From Algibacter miyuki (lineage in GTDB: Bacteria; Bacteroidota; Bacteroidia; Flavobacteriales; Flavobacteriaceae): a stretch of DNA of 64,000 nt. The notes under the pieces were generated by a model. It was not told where the DNA came from. It was given only the letters and a program-made list of their open reading frames with translations, and did not search any database. The position numbers were made by a program, and so were the translations under genes. This document shows positions 29,283-38,640 of the stretch, piece after piece. Position 1 is the first letter of the stretch, and each line of letters starts with the position of its first letter. The stretch spans positions 1,308,501 through 1,372,500 of the forward strand of contig NZ_JAUFQP010000013.1 in NCBI RefSeq assembly GCF_030409805.1. The letters run 5' to 3'.

Positions 29283-29601
29283 TCGGTTGTTTTTTAGTGT
29301 TTTACATGTATTAAATGTAAAGAAAAATATTACATTAAATTAGCTTTACTTACATTTAATCGTGTTATTATTTGTTTTTAACTACTATATAGTCATTTCA
29401 TCGATAAAATACGAAGTGATTAGATTTGTAAAAGGGAAGTGTTTATGGTGAATAACTAAAACTTTATTTTGATTTAGAGAAAAATCTTTCAAAGTGGTTT
29501 TGAAAAGTATAAGCCAAATGAAATAGCTCCAAAATTGAAATATAAAGTACGAGGAGCATATTATTTAATGGTATAAAGTAAAATTATTATAAAGGATAAA
29601 T
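29283..29601. other. Intergenic region upstream of the T9SS surface-protein gene
   Basis: AT-rich DNA with no credible ORF. An inverted repeat TTTACAT (29301-29307) / ATGTAAA (29315-29321) lies about 20 bases before the start of the minus-strand gene and could be an operator. No other structure was recognised. Confidence 0.35.
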
Positions 29602-29640
29602 ACCAAAAAAAAATGACCAAAGCTTTGTATTGCTTTGGCC
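29602..29640 (-). terminator. Terminator of the ybdG-like gene
   Basis: On the minus strand GGCCAAAGC pairs with GCTTTGGTC (29614-29640) and is followed by a long T-run (read from the A-run at 29605-29613). Confidence 0.85.
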
Positions 29641-29663
29641 AAATATATAGTATAGATGAAATT

Positions 29664-30914
29664 TTAGGAGTTATGTTTAAAACTACCTTGACTGGGTAAT
29701 TCAAAAATTTCTAAATCGAAATAGGGGAGCGCAGCAATAAGATGATCGAAAATATCCGACATAATATATTCGTAATTCTCCCAGCGTTTATCACTACTAA
29801 AAGCGTAAATTTCTAAAGGTATTCCTTGAGTGGTTGGTGCCAATTGGCGCGCCATAATCATCATATCTTTGTTTACTGCCGAATGTTGCTTTAAATAGGT
29901 GTCAATATATTTTCTAAAAACCCCTAAATTACTTAAGTTTCTTCCGTTTAGCAATAGGTTTTTGTCTACGCTATTGGTGTTATTATAAGTATTAATATCG
30001 GCTTGTCTACTCTCTAAATAAGCAGTTAATAAATGAATGCTTTTTAGTTTTTCAACCTCGGTATCGGTTAAATATTTAACACCAGTTTGCTTGATATATA
30101 GCGCACGTTTAATACGTCTGCCTTCAGAATTTGTCATACCACGCCAGTTTTTAAACGAATCGGAAATTAAGGCGTAAGTAGGAATTGTGGTAATGGTTTT
30201 ATCAAAATTCTGCACTTTTACAGTAGCTAAATTAATTTCGATAACATCACCATCGGCACCATATTTTTCAAAAGTAATCCAATCGCCAATACGTACCATA
30301 TCATTAATAGATACTTGAATACTGGCTACAAAGCCCATAATAGTATCTTTAAAAACTAAAATAATAACAGCGGAAATAGCACCTAAACCGGTAACAAATT
30401 TAATAAATTCAATACCTGTAATAATCGCAATGGCCGACATAATACCGCCAATCCATGAGAATATCATGAAAACCTGTATATAACTATCTATTGGTTTATC
30501 TTTAAAATGTGGTAATGTTTTTAAATAATCTTTTAGGGCGTTTAATGAACTTCTAACAATCCAAAGAATTAAAATAATAGCAAAAACCTGAAGCCCTCTT
30601 TCAAAAACATCTTCAAAATTCGGGAAATCAATAAATATTTCGGGGACAAACCGAATAGCGATTAATAACGGGATAATATGTGCAACGTTTCGAGGTACTT
30701 TATTGGCTACCAATAAATCGTCAAAATTAGATTTTGAAACCAAAGCAAATTGAGAAAAAGCACTCACAAGTATTTTGCGCGTGATGTAATCTACAATAAA
30801 CAGAATAATTAATAAGACTAATAACAAGCCTAGCATATTCAAGGTTTGTGCCCAACTTTCAGAAAAGCCATTTTCAATTAAATAATCAAAAAGCTTACAT
30901 TCTAAACCACTCAT
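29664..30914 (-). CDS. YbdG-type mechanosensitive channel
   Basis: 416 residues, almost the length of E. coli YbdG (415). Several transmembrane helices precede the pore region (FVTGLGAISAVIILVFKDTIMGFVASIQ). The cytoplasmic part shares recognisable blocks with YbdG: GDWITFEKYGADGDVIEI, TTIPTYALISDSFKNWRGM, GRRIKRAL and RQLAPTTQGIPLEIYAF. YbdG is a miniconductance channel of the MscS superfamily. Its start codon shares a base with the stop of the DUF3817 gene (TAATG), so the two are translationally coupled. Confidence 0.88.
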   Translation of the reverse strand: MSGLECKLFDYLIENGFSESWAQTLNMLGLLLVLLIILFIVDYITRKILVSAFSQFALVSKSNFDDLLVANKVPRNVAHIIPLLIAIRFVPEIFIDFPNFEDVFERGLQVFAIILILWIVRSSLNALKDYLKTLPHFKDKPIDSYIQVFMIFSWIGGIMSAIAIITGIEFIKFVTGLGAISAVIILVFKDTIMGFVASIQVSINDMVRIGDWITFEKYGADGDVIEINLATVKVQNFDKTITTIPTYALISDSFKNWRGMTNSEGRRIKRALYIKQTGVKYLTDTEVEKLKSIHLLTAYLESRQADINTYNNTNSVDKNLLLNGRNLSNLGVFRKYIDTYLKQHSAVNKDMMIMARQLAPTTQGIPLEIYAFSSDKRWENYEYIMSDIFDHLIAALPYFDLEIFELPSQGSFKHNS

Positions 30915-31204
30915 TAAAGTGCCGGTTTTAAAAGTTTTCTTTCAACATAAAAAGTTCCGAAAGGGACAATAGAAGCTAAAAGTACAATACCAAAAGTTTT
31001 GGTGTTCCATTTCATTTCACCTTTAATTAGAAAAGCTAAAATGACGTATAATATGAAAAGTATACCATGCGGCATTCCTAACATTTTTACGTATTCTGGA
31101 TTATCGGCAATGTATTTAATAGGTGTTGCAATAAATAGGAGTAAAAGGTATGATACCCCTTCAAGAAAAGCAATAATTCTAAAAATATTTAAGAATGAAA
31201 ACAT
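30914..31204 (-). CDS. DUF3817 small membrane protein
   Basis: 96 residues from the ATG at 31204 (MFSFLNIFRIIAFLEGVSYL). It has three hydrophobic helices, with the conserved KYxxxxPExVKxxGMPHGILF pattern of DUF3817 (seen as YVKMLGMPHGILFILYV). Members are inner-membrane proteins of unknown role, sometimes found as C-terminal extensions of transporters. A start ten codons further upstream (31234) would add unconserved residues. The stop overlaps the YbdG-type channel start by one base. Confidence 0.85.
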   Translation of the reverse strand: MFSFLNIFRIIAFLEGVSYLLLLFIATPIKYIADNPEYVKMLGMPHGILFILYVILAFLIKGEMKWNTKTFGIVLLASIVPFGTFYVERKLLKPAL

Positions 31205-31296
31205 AGAATAGATTTTTCCGCAAAAATACGGCACAAAAAGGATATAACCGCATGTTATAGCCTTTAAAAATTCAGAAAATAAAAAGGAATATTAAA

Positions 31297-31914
31297 TTAT
31301 AAGGCACTAAAAATAAGCACGCCATAAATAGCAAAACGGATAAAACGTAAAGCGCCGTAAAGCATCACGTTTTTAAAAGGAAATTCGATAATACCAGCTG
31401 CCAAACATGCAATAGAAAAGGGTAGTGGCAATACGGCACCAACCATAATTAAAAAGCCTCCCCATTTTTTTGAATTCTTTAACTGCTTTTCCATTTTAAC
31501 CTCTAAGTAATTATGTACCGAAGGTATTTTGGTAATGGTGCGCCCCATCCAATAAGATACTAAACCACCACTGTAAGACAGCACAGCTAAAATGCTTAAA
31601 TACAACCAAGGCTGCGACATTTTGCCGGCCCATGCAATAAAAATTTCTGGAGGTACTAAACCAAGAAGTGTTTCTGAAGCAAAAAAGAATCCTAAAACAC
31701 CATAAACAGGAAGTATCTCTGTAAGGTGCACTAAGGTTTCATTAATATCATAAAAATGATTAAAAACGTAAACCAAAATAACAAGACCAATGGCATAAGG
31801 CAAGGCTTTTTTTACGGCCTGCCAAACAAAGCTATAAAAGCCTGTATATGAATAATATTGATGTAAAAGCCGAAATTTAGATTTCTTAGCTTTAGATTTC
31901 GATTCTGGTTTCAT
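31297..31914 (-). CDS. VTT/DedA-like membrane protein
   Basis: 205 residues. A basic cytoplasmic N terminus precedes several hydrophobic helices. The FFFASETLLGLVPPEIFIAWAG segment and the later GGFLIMVGAVLPLPFSIACLAAG (re-entrant loop with Pro) resemble the VTT domain of DedA/YqaA-type proteins. Family members are linked to lipid scrambling and membrane homeostasis. It ends about 60 bases before the DUF3817 gene on the same strand and may share its transcript. Confidence 0.75.
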   Translation of the reverse strand: MKPESKSKAKKSKFRLLHQYYSYTGFYSFVWQAVKKALPYAIGLVILVYVFNHFYDINETLVHLTEILPVYGVLGFFFASETLLGLVPPEIFIAWAGKMSQPWLYLSILAVLSYSGGLVSYWMGRTITKIPSVHNYLEVKMEKQLKNSKKWGGFLIMVGAVLPLPFSIACLAAGIIEFPFKNVMLYGALRFIRFAIYGVLIFSAL

Positions 31915-32191
31915 TCGTTAAATTAAAAATCAGGGACGCAAATATATGATTAAAATTTTAGTCGTACTGCAAGTTGAGAGCTTACATCTATTAATATAAG
32001 AAAAATTTAACGTGTTGGTAAACGTGTTAAATGTCAAATAAAAACTTTATCTTACATATCGTCGGAATTTTACCGCTGAACTGCGTTGAATTTTGAACAT
32101 TTATTAAAAAACACAGTCATTAGACTAATATGTTTGTTATTGGTAAATTATATTAATAATTTGCTCGTTTAACCCCAAGACCAACCTGCTT

Positions 32192-34342
32192 TTGAATAAA
32201 ATACTACTATTTACAAGTTTCGTGCTATGCGGCGTTTTGCACGTTTTTGGACAACCAAAAATGGATGTAAAAAAGACTGTTGATAGCATTCATGTTTTAA
32301 TTAAGTTGGCCAATTCTGAAAAATTAAATTCAAATTTTGGTAGTGCGTTAAGATATTCTACAAAAGCAGTTGAATTGGCTAGAGTTTCAGATTTAAAACT
32401 AGAAAAGGCACAAGCCTATAATGGTTTAGCAGGAACCTACAACATTTTAAATGATGATGATAATAGCAAAAAATATTTTTTATTAGCACTTCAATTAGGT
32501 CAGGAATTAGAGGATAATATCACTATTTCGGCGGCTTTAAATGGCTTGGGTGATTTGTATTCCAAAAAAGCAGAAACCTTAGATGTGGCTATTGAATATT
32601 ACGAGAAATCTTTCGATTATGCCAAGGTTTCTAAAAACCCAAACCATATCTGTGGTTGGTATCTAAGTATGGCTAATTTGTATTTGAATTTTAAAAATGC
32701 CGATAAAGCACTGCTATTTATTGAATTAGCACAAAAACACCTTACCGAAAACAACTTAGAATATCCTATGTATTGGGCCACATATTATCATCATAAAGGG
32801 CTTTATCATTTTCAGAAAAAACAATACAGAGCAGCACTTGAGTCGTTAAATAAAGGAATTAGTATAGGACAGGAAAATAATTTACATATTGAACTGATTG
32901 ACTTGTATGAGTTAAAATCAAAAATATATGAAGCCAGAGGGCAGTATGTTTTAGCCAACAAAAATTTAAAAAAGCTTCAAGAGTATAAAAACATGAATTT
33001 CAATGCTGAAAAAAATGTTCAAATTGAAGAAGTTAATACCAGGTTTAAAATTAGTGAGTATGAGCGAGACTTGGCCGAAGCCAAATATGAAAAGAAAATA
33101 TTAGATTCTAGGAACGAAATAATCACCATTGTACTTATTGCTTTTGTATTATTTGCATTTTTGATTGGTTATATTATTCATACTGTGAAAGACAGGCAAC
33201 GGGAAAGAGATTCCTTAGCCGAGCGTACCAAAATTGAACATTTAACCAAATTAAAATCTGAATTTTTAACCACTATTAGCCACGAGTTACGCACGCCGTT
33301 GTATGGGGTTATGGGAATTACATCCATTTTATCGGATGATAAAACATTGACGGTTGAGCACAAAAACCTAATAAAATCGTTACAGTTTTCAGGAAACAGA
33401 CTGCATGAATTGGTTAATAAAATCCTCAGGATTACAGATATAGAATCGGATAGGGTAGCGGTGAATAAAAATATTGTTAACCTGAAAGGTTTAGTGAAAG
33501 ATATTGTACAGTCGTTAGAGTATTCAGCAAACGAAAAGAATAACAAATTGATTATTAATCTAGATCCATCTGTAGATATCTTATATTATATAGACAGTTT
33601 AAAAATTTCTGAAATATTAAACAACCTTATAACAAACGCTATTAAATTTACCAATAATGGTCGAATTGTAATTCAGATAAAACGACTGCAAGCGGCTGAG
33701 GGGAATAATTATTTAAGTTTTAAAGTTATTGATAATGGTATTGGAATTGCTAGAGAAAACCATGAACTTATTTTTCAGAATTTTAAACAAGCTATTGAAG
33801 AAAACACGTCGTATGGTTCTGGTGTAGGCTTATCGATTGTGAAAAACTATGTGGAAACTTTAGGAGGTAAAATTGAGTTAGAAAGTGAATTAGAAAAAGG
33901 CAGTACTTTTAGTTTTGACCTGTATTGTGAAATTGCCACACCTAGTATTATTGCTCAACATTCGAATCACGTAAAAAGTAGGCCGCTTAAGGTTTTGGTG
34001 GTTGAAGACAATAAAATTAACCAAATGATAACCAATAAGTTAATTGTTTCTATTGGACATTCATGCACGATATCTCATAATGGTATGGAAGCTGTTGAGC
34101 TTTGTAAGTCGGATAATTTCGATTTAATTTTAATGGATATCAATATGCCAATAATGAATGGTTTTGAAGCTTCTAAAACTATAAAATCTTTTAAACCTGA
34201 AGCGAATATTGTGGCGTTAACTGCTTTAGAAATTAGCGAAGTTAAAGATCAGTGCTTTAGTGTGGGTATGGTTGGTATTGTAAATAAACCTATTGGAAAA
34301 AGTGAGCTTAACGATATTATCCAAATGAATGTGGCTAGTTAG
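32192..34342 (+). CDS. TPR hybrid sensor histidine kinase
   Basis: 716 residues. A signal segment (LLFTSFVLCGVLHVFG) is followed by periplasmic TPR helices (about 40-270), a coiled coil and one transmembrane helix near 305-325 (IITIVLIAFVLFAFLIGYII). HisKA has the phospho-acceptor H364 in TISHELRTPLYG. The HATPase has NLITNAIKFTNNG, DNGIGIA and GSGVGLSI. The C-terminal receiver has D649 in LMDINMPIMNGFEA and the Lys in VNKPIG. There is no DNA-binding output. The start is TTG at 32192. Its partner regulator is not adjacent. Confidence 0.88.
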   Translation: MNKILLFTSFVLCGVLHVFGQPKMDVKKTVDSIHVLIKLANSEKLNSNFGSALRYSTKAVELARVSDLKLEKAQAYNGLAGTYNILNDDDNSKKYFLLALQLGQELEDNITISAALNGLGDLYSKKAETLDVAIEYYEKSFDYAKVSKNPNHICGWYLSMANLYLNFKNADKALLFIELAQKHLTENNLEYPMYWATYYHHKGLYHFQKKQYRAALESLNKGISIGQENNLHIELIDLYELKSKIYEARGQYVLANKNLKKLQEYKNMNFNAEKNVQIEEVNTRFKISEYERDLAEAKYEKKILDSRNEIITIVLIAFVLFAFLIGYIIHTVKDRQRERDSLAERTKIEHLTKLKSEFLTTISHELRTPLYGVMGITSILSDDKTLTVEHKNLIKSLQFSGNRLHELVNKILRITDIESDRVAVNKNIVNLKGLVKDIVQSLEYSANEKNNKLIINLDPSVDILYYIDSLKISEILNNLITNAIKFTNNGRIVIQIKRLQAAEGNNYLSFKVIDNGIGIARENHELIFQNFKQAIEENTSYGSGVGLSIVKNYVETLGGKIELESELEKGSTFSFDLYCEIATPSIIAQHSNHVKSRPLKVLVVEDNKINQMITNKLIVSIGHSCTISHNGMEAVELCKSDNFDLILMDINMPIMNGFEASKTIKSFKPEANIVALTALEISEVKDQCFSVGMVGIVNKPIGKSELNDIIQMNVAS

Positions 34343-34462
34343 TATTGTTTATCCTGTATTTTTAATCTTCTAATTTATAGGGATTGTTATTAGAACGTGT
34401 AGGCCTTAAAATATTCTATTTTACATAATATTAATTATAGTACATTTGTAACAATTAGCGAA

Positions 34463-34540
34463 TAGCGCATTTCAACGCTATTTTACATAACTTATGTAAT
34501 TGTGGCTTATAGTTTAAGATTTTATTTGATAGCTGTAATT
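34463..34540. repeat. Left flanking direct repeat of the NACHT-TOPRIM island
   Basis: Block 1 (34463-34490) matches 38281-38308 at 27 of 28 positions. Block 2 (34499-34540) matches 38357-38398 at 39 of 42. Between the blocks the left copy has TTACATAA-C-TTATGTAA, a perfect palindrome. In the right copy 34 bases are inserted between the same two arms. The pair brackets about 3.8 kb containing one gene. Confidence 0.75.
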
Positions 34541-35093
34541 ATATAGTAATTAAACAATCGTGTTTTTGCTTCGCGTTTAATTTTAATATTCTGTACAATC
34601 GTTCAAGTTTTTTGAAATACGCGATTCTCAAGAAGCTTTACGTTTACACATTTGATACTATATTTTACGCTTACTAAAAATTGCGTATGCGTATTCGATA
34701 AAATGTACGTGATAAAAAATTTTAGACGATTCTCGTAAGCTTGCCACAAGAGTATAAAATTTAAGAAAAATAAATTTCTATACACTTGTTATATATAGAA
34801 TTTCAATTAATCTTTTTTTTAATGTTTCATTATTAGGTATTTTAAAAATTGATACTCAATCAATTCTTTAAAATAGTATCTTGAAACAAAAGAAACAAAA
34901 AAATCAAGACTGCATATAATTTTGGAAACAATTACGGCTCGTTACGCTATATTTTAGGAAACAATGTAACTCATTAAAATTGCTTTGAAGTTATTGTTTA
35001 TATAGAACTATTAAGAAACTCTATTACTAGACCCCTAAAATATGTACGCTCATTTCTCCTATTGTTTTGACCAAAATTTTATGAGGCCAAAAA
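34541..35093. other. Non-coding stretch downstream of the NACHT-TOPRIM gene
   Basis: About 550 AT-rich bases without a supported gene. A 60-codon minus-strand ORF (34603-34785) has no recognisable features and unremarkable composition, so it is not called. No tRNA or clear terminator was found. The length of empty DNA fits a laterally acquired segment. Confidence 0.4.
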
Positions 35094-37997
35094 CTAAAAA
35101 TAGGCAATCTCCTTTTTATTTATCTCATCAATAACAAAGAATAAATTCTCAAATCTTTTAAATATTTGAGGTTCACTAATTGTTTTTATTTTATCAGCAA
35201 AACTGGCTTTACTGCCTGTTATTTCATAGAGACTATCAATTTCTAATTTAGTTAGCATTTTGTTTTCTTCCAAAAATTCTTTTTCAAAATAATGCTCAAT
35301 TTCAAAAAACTTAAACTCTTGTTTGGCTTGATTGTATTTTGCTAATTCATCTGGAATTGGTAAAATGATAGCATAAATATTTTTTGTTTTATGTTTTTTT
35401 ACTAAACCAGATTTAAATATTTCATAATCTTCATTTTTAAAACCATTAAACTCCTGATGTCCAGAAGCATCATTATCAAAAATACCAATAATTGTTTTAC
35501 CTTGATATTTTCCATTATCCATTTCTTGTGATATGCTATTTAATGTTTTGGCCAATTGATGTGTCCCTCCACCTTCTTTATTAGTTTTAATCTCACATGA
35601 TTCTACGTTCCAATATGGTTCTGTATTACCTGTCAAAGCTTTAAAAGCTTGCATCATGTATATTGCGTCAGTCTTCCCTTCGGTATAAATTTCTACGCTT
35701 TTAATGGGTTTAATCGCTTCTAAACTAGTGAATCTAGTAACATCAACACCATTTTCAAGATAATACTTGATTCCTTTTTGCATTTTCTGCAGACGGTTTT
35801 TTAATTTGTATCTGTCTTTTAATTCATCTTTATTTTTGGGGTCAATAATATCAAGGCCATTATCGAATAATAAAGCGAAAATTGGATTTGATAGAGTGTT
35901 TTTTCTTGAATAAAATAAATCTAATTTATCATTTTCACCAAATTTATCCGATGTTAAAGTTGCTCCTATGCAAAACAACTTATACTTTAAATTAACAATA
36001 TCACTAGCTAAACCAGTATTCTCAATTTTATCTAATTCCTGACTTAAATGGTCAAATGCTAATTTCAATGTATCTTCAAGGGTTTTAGAATTAAAATGAT
36101 TGAAGAACCAAAAGAAGTTCATTAATGCAATATCAGTATCTCTTAAGTTTTTAAATATTGGTAATGTTGATGTTAATCGTTTAACATCTTGGTCAGCTTT
36201 TATTAACAGTTCCAATGATTTAATCACACCATCTTTTCTTAAATCAGAATCTGTAAGCCATAAAGATTGTAAAATATAACCTAAACCTGAAGATGCAATT
36301 AACTCATCCTTTAGTTCTGTATATTTATCAACTCTTATCAATAAGTCTCCTAAAAAATCTGGCATGTCTTTAGTCCTACCAGTAAAAAATATAGCAGTAT
36401 TTTGCCAGCTAAATTTTGTGAAATTTTCAATTAGTGCTGGTACTAAATCTCGCCGCTGATTAAAAATTTCTCTTGAAGCATAATATTCCATAAAATAGTC
36501 ATGCTTAAAATCTATTTTACCATTTTCATCCACATATAAAACACCTGTTCCCTCTGTCAAAGACTTAATAAGTTCTGGATAAACTTCATCTTTAATCGTT
36601 ATATTCTTTCCTTTAAAAAACTTTTTTATATACGATTCAAAGTCTTCAATCGATTTTCTTGTATTATTAAGATCTTCAATAATATCAACTGCATAAATTG
36701 ATAATATTCTTTCTTTTATTGTTATATCAAGAAATTCCAAACTAGATTTGACGGATGTTCTTCCTAATAAAAAAATATTAAAATTATCATATATATCAGT
36801 TATTGTAGCTGGAATTTCGTACTGTTTTTCTTCAAAAAGTATGGAGATTAACGATACAGTCAAAGGGGTTATTGGTATTTTTTCCAAAATATTATTATCA
36901 TTTAAAGTAACCCAAAGTTTATCAGATTTTTCTAAATTAAACCTAAAAAAATTATCTAAAAATAATTTAACTTGGTTCATATCAAAATTGCTTAAGTTAA
37001 CTCTGATATGGTCATTTAATTGAAAACCTTCTACTAGATAATCATAATTTCTTGTACCTATAATAAAGCGAATACTGAATTCTTCTTTTAAATCATGTAT
37101 TTCATTTAAAACCTTCAATTGATTTTCCCTTTCAAATTCATCAATAGAGTCAACAATTAAAATTATTTGATACTCACTATATATTCGTTCGATATCAAAT
37201 TCTTTATAAATTTTTAGTAACTCATCATCTAAAATGTTTTTAATTTCAAATTTTGATTCAAGAATACTACTAGCTTTAATTATTACAGGTATGTTCTTAA
37301 AAATTAATTCTTTATTTTTTTCAATAAGCTCCTTTCCTATTTCTTTTAGTAATGTACTTTTTCCCGTACCAGCTTCTCCCGAAAGTATATAATTACCGGA
37401 TTTAATGATTTTATCTTTGTTTACTCTACTTTTGGTTAATGTTTCTGTTTCAGTATCTTCTTTATATATATACAATTTTGGTTCAATAAATATTTCTAAT
37501 AATTTATCATACTTATCATCCAATTTCAATAAACTTTTTAAGTGTTTATCTGCTTGAACAGATTCATTAAAGCTAATTTCATATGGTTTTAAAAACGTGT
37601 CATTATGCGACCAAAAGTCTTCATAATAAAGGTTTATATTTTCAATTACTTCTTTTTTGCTCCAATATTCAATTACTGCCTTTGGGTTTTCATCATTTAA
37701 CCAATTTTTAAAGTAATTTGAAAGTTTACTATCAGAAGTAACAATATATAATTGGTCGTATTTAGCATTATTTTTTTTTATTATTTCATCAATAGCTACA
37801 ACTTTACCATTCAATTCACTTAAAGTAATTAAAAAACATATTTTTTGGTTTTTAAGAGCTGTTTTTTGAGTGGCTTCAATTAAGTTATCTGAAACTCTAT
37901 TTACACTTTCCAAACCCATTTTAACTAATAAGTCTTCTATTAGTTTAGAGAAGTCTCCAACTTTATCTATAGTTTCAATAATTCTATTTTTGTTCAT
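35094..37997 (-). CDS. NACHT NTPase with C-terminal TOPRIM domain, putative anti-phage protein
   Basis: 967 residues, no signal peptide. Residues 1-150 look like a degenerate restriction-endonuclease-like fold (FSKLIEDLLVKMGL, QLYIVTSDSKL, VIEYWSKKEVIENI) without an evident catalytic ExK. The NTPase has Walker A GEAGTGKST at 207-215 and Walker B IILIVDSIDEFE (D283, D286, E287), the NACHT form. KITPL-like IPITPLTVSLI and KHDYFMEYYASREIF are typical NACHT downstream helices. A helical region follows. From about 768 a TOPRIM domain has IYTEGKTDAIY (E773, D777) and IGIFDNDASG (D841, D843). STAND NTPases with nuclease effectors are known defence sensors. This domain order suggests sensing by the middle and DNA or RNA cleavage by TOPRIM; that function is inferred. 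Confidence 0.8.
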   Translation of the reverse strand: MNKNRIIETIDKVGDFSKLIEDLLVKMGLESVNRVSDNLIEATQKTALKNQKICFLITLSELNGKVVAIDEIIKKNNAKYDQLYIVTSDSKLSNYFKNWLNDENPKAVIEYWSKKEVIENINLYYEDFWSHNDTFLKPYEISFNESVQADKHLKSLLKLDDKYDKLLEIFIEPKLYIYKEDTETETLTKSRVNKDKIIKSGNYILSGEAGTGKSTLLKEIGKELIEKNKELIFKNIPVIIKASSILESKFEIKNILDDELLKIYKEFDIERIYSEYQIILIVDSIDEFERENQLKVLNEIHDLKEEFSIRFIIGTRNYDYLVEGFQLNDHIRVNLSNFDMNQVKLFLDNFFRFNLEKSDKLWVTLNDNNILEKIPITPLTVSLISILFEEKQYEIPATITDIYDNFNIFLLGRTSVKSSLEFLDITIKERILSIYAVDIIEDLNNTRKSIEDFESYIKKFFKGKNITIKDEVYPELIKSLTEGTGVLYVDENGKIDFKHDYFMEYYASREIFNQRRDLVPALIENFTKFSWQNTAIFFTGRTKDMPDFLGDLLIRVDKYTELKDELIASSGLGYILQSLWLTDSDLRKDGVIKSLELLIKADQDVKRLTSTLPIFKNLRDTDIALMNFFWFFNHFNSKTLEDTLKLAFDHLSQELDKIENTGLASDIVNLKYKLFCIGATLTSDKFGENDKLDLFYSRKNTLSNPIFALLFDNGLDIIDPKNKDELKDRYKLKNRLQKMQKGIKYYLENGVDVTRFTSLEAIKPIKSVEIYTEGKTDAIYMMQAFKALTGNTEPYWNVESCEIKTNKEGGGTHQLAKTLNSISQEMDNGKYQGKTIIGIFDNDASGHQEFNGFKNEDYEIFKSGLVKKHKTKNIYAIILPIPDELAKYNQAKQEFKFFEIEHYFEKEFLEENKMLTKLEIDSLYEITGSKASFADKIKTISEPQIFKRFENLFFVIDEINKKEIAYF

Positions 37998-38280
37998 ATT
38001 TTATACACCGATGAAATTATTCAACTAAAATATAACTATTGAACTAAAAATGAACTATAATTTAATTTAAATCCTTTCCATACACATTACGCTTCCCTCC
38101 TACGCCGTCGGGTAAAAAGTGTTTACTCACTCTCTTATATTTCAGAAATAATAACTGGTGAATCTCGTACCTCGATTTCATTAATATTGTAGTAGAGAAT
38201 TTGAGAATAAATTTTTTAAAGAAACCGCAGTAACAACTTTCGCTTTAACCAAAGCTCAAGTTACATACTGAAGAACATTA
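37998..38280. other. Upstream region of the NACHT-TOPRIM gene
   Basis: AT-rich leader with repeated GAACTA motifs (38040-38060), presumably holding the minus-strand promoter. The segment 38088-38115 (CGCTTCCCTCCTACGCCGTCGG) resembles the complement of part of the repeat at 18560-18580 and may be a decayed copy of it. No ORF. Confidence 0.35.
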
Positions 38281-38398
38281 TAGCGCATTTCAACTCTATT
38301 TTACATAATTACAAATACGTCGCCTTCATGCTCATATCTGTATTATGTAACAGCTAATTGTGGCTTAGAGTTCTAGATTTTATTTGATAGCTGTAATT
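38281..38398. repeat. Right flanking direct repeat of the NACHT-TOPRIM island
   Basis: Second copy of the bipartite repeat described at 34463-34540, in the same orientation. TTACATAA (38301-38308) and TTATGTAA (38343-38350) form an inverted pair around 34 bases. It lies about 55-100 bases ahead of the metT promoter and riboswitch. Confidence 0.75.
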
Positions 38399-38449
38399 CT
38401 ATACTAAGTAAATTATCCAGTTTTAAACTATTACAAAAATTAACGTTTT

Positions 38450-38484
38450 TTTGGATATGATAATCTATTAATGTAGTAATTTTG
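38450..38484 (+). promoter_or_regulatory. Promoter of the SAM-riboswitch-controlled transporter
   Basis: TTTG (38450-38453), 23-base spacer, TAATTTTG (38477-38484): a full match to the Bacteroidota -7 consensus TAnnTTTG at the upper end of allowed spacing. The start site would fall just before the riboswitch. Confidence 0.55.
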
Positions 38485-38498
38485 CACTTTTAAATTAA

Positions 38499-38562
38499 TT
38501 ATCAAGAATCTCTAAAAAGGAGATAGCAACCTGCAATAACGAGCAAGGTGCTAAATAGATAA
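38499..38562 (+). promoter_or_regulatory. SAM-I-like riboswitch, short variant
   Basis: The conserved SAM-I core is present in order: TTATCAAGA (P1 5' strand plus J1/2), TAGCAACC, AAGGTGCTAAAT, and GATAA closing P1 (38499-38503 with 38558-38562). P2 is a 5-bp hairpin (ATCTC/GAGAT) with no kink-turn or pseudoknot sequence, and P4 is missing. SAM-contacting positions in the GCAACC and GGTGCT strands are kept. It precedes a NhaC-family gene, fitting methionine control. The palindrome CCAATTAATTGG (38564-38575) right after P1 may belong to the expression platform; no terminator T-run was seen, so control may be translational. Confidence 0.75.
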
Positions 38563-38640
38563 GCCAATTAATTGGAACAAATGTTAACTCATATTTCTAC
38601 TTATAAGCTGCTAAATCCTTTTTGAAATGAAAAAAGAAAA

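Noticed and set aside
34603..34785. 60-codon minus-strand ORF in the island.
   Set aside because: No start context, no motif, AT-rich composition typical of chance ORFs.
34499..38398. The 42-bp block could be a type II-C CRISPR repeat remnant because of its TTGTGG...GCTGTAAT ends.
   Set aside because: Only two copies 3.8 kb apart, no spacers, no cas genes, and the match extends beyond the block into another repeat segment. Flanking direct repeats explain it better.
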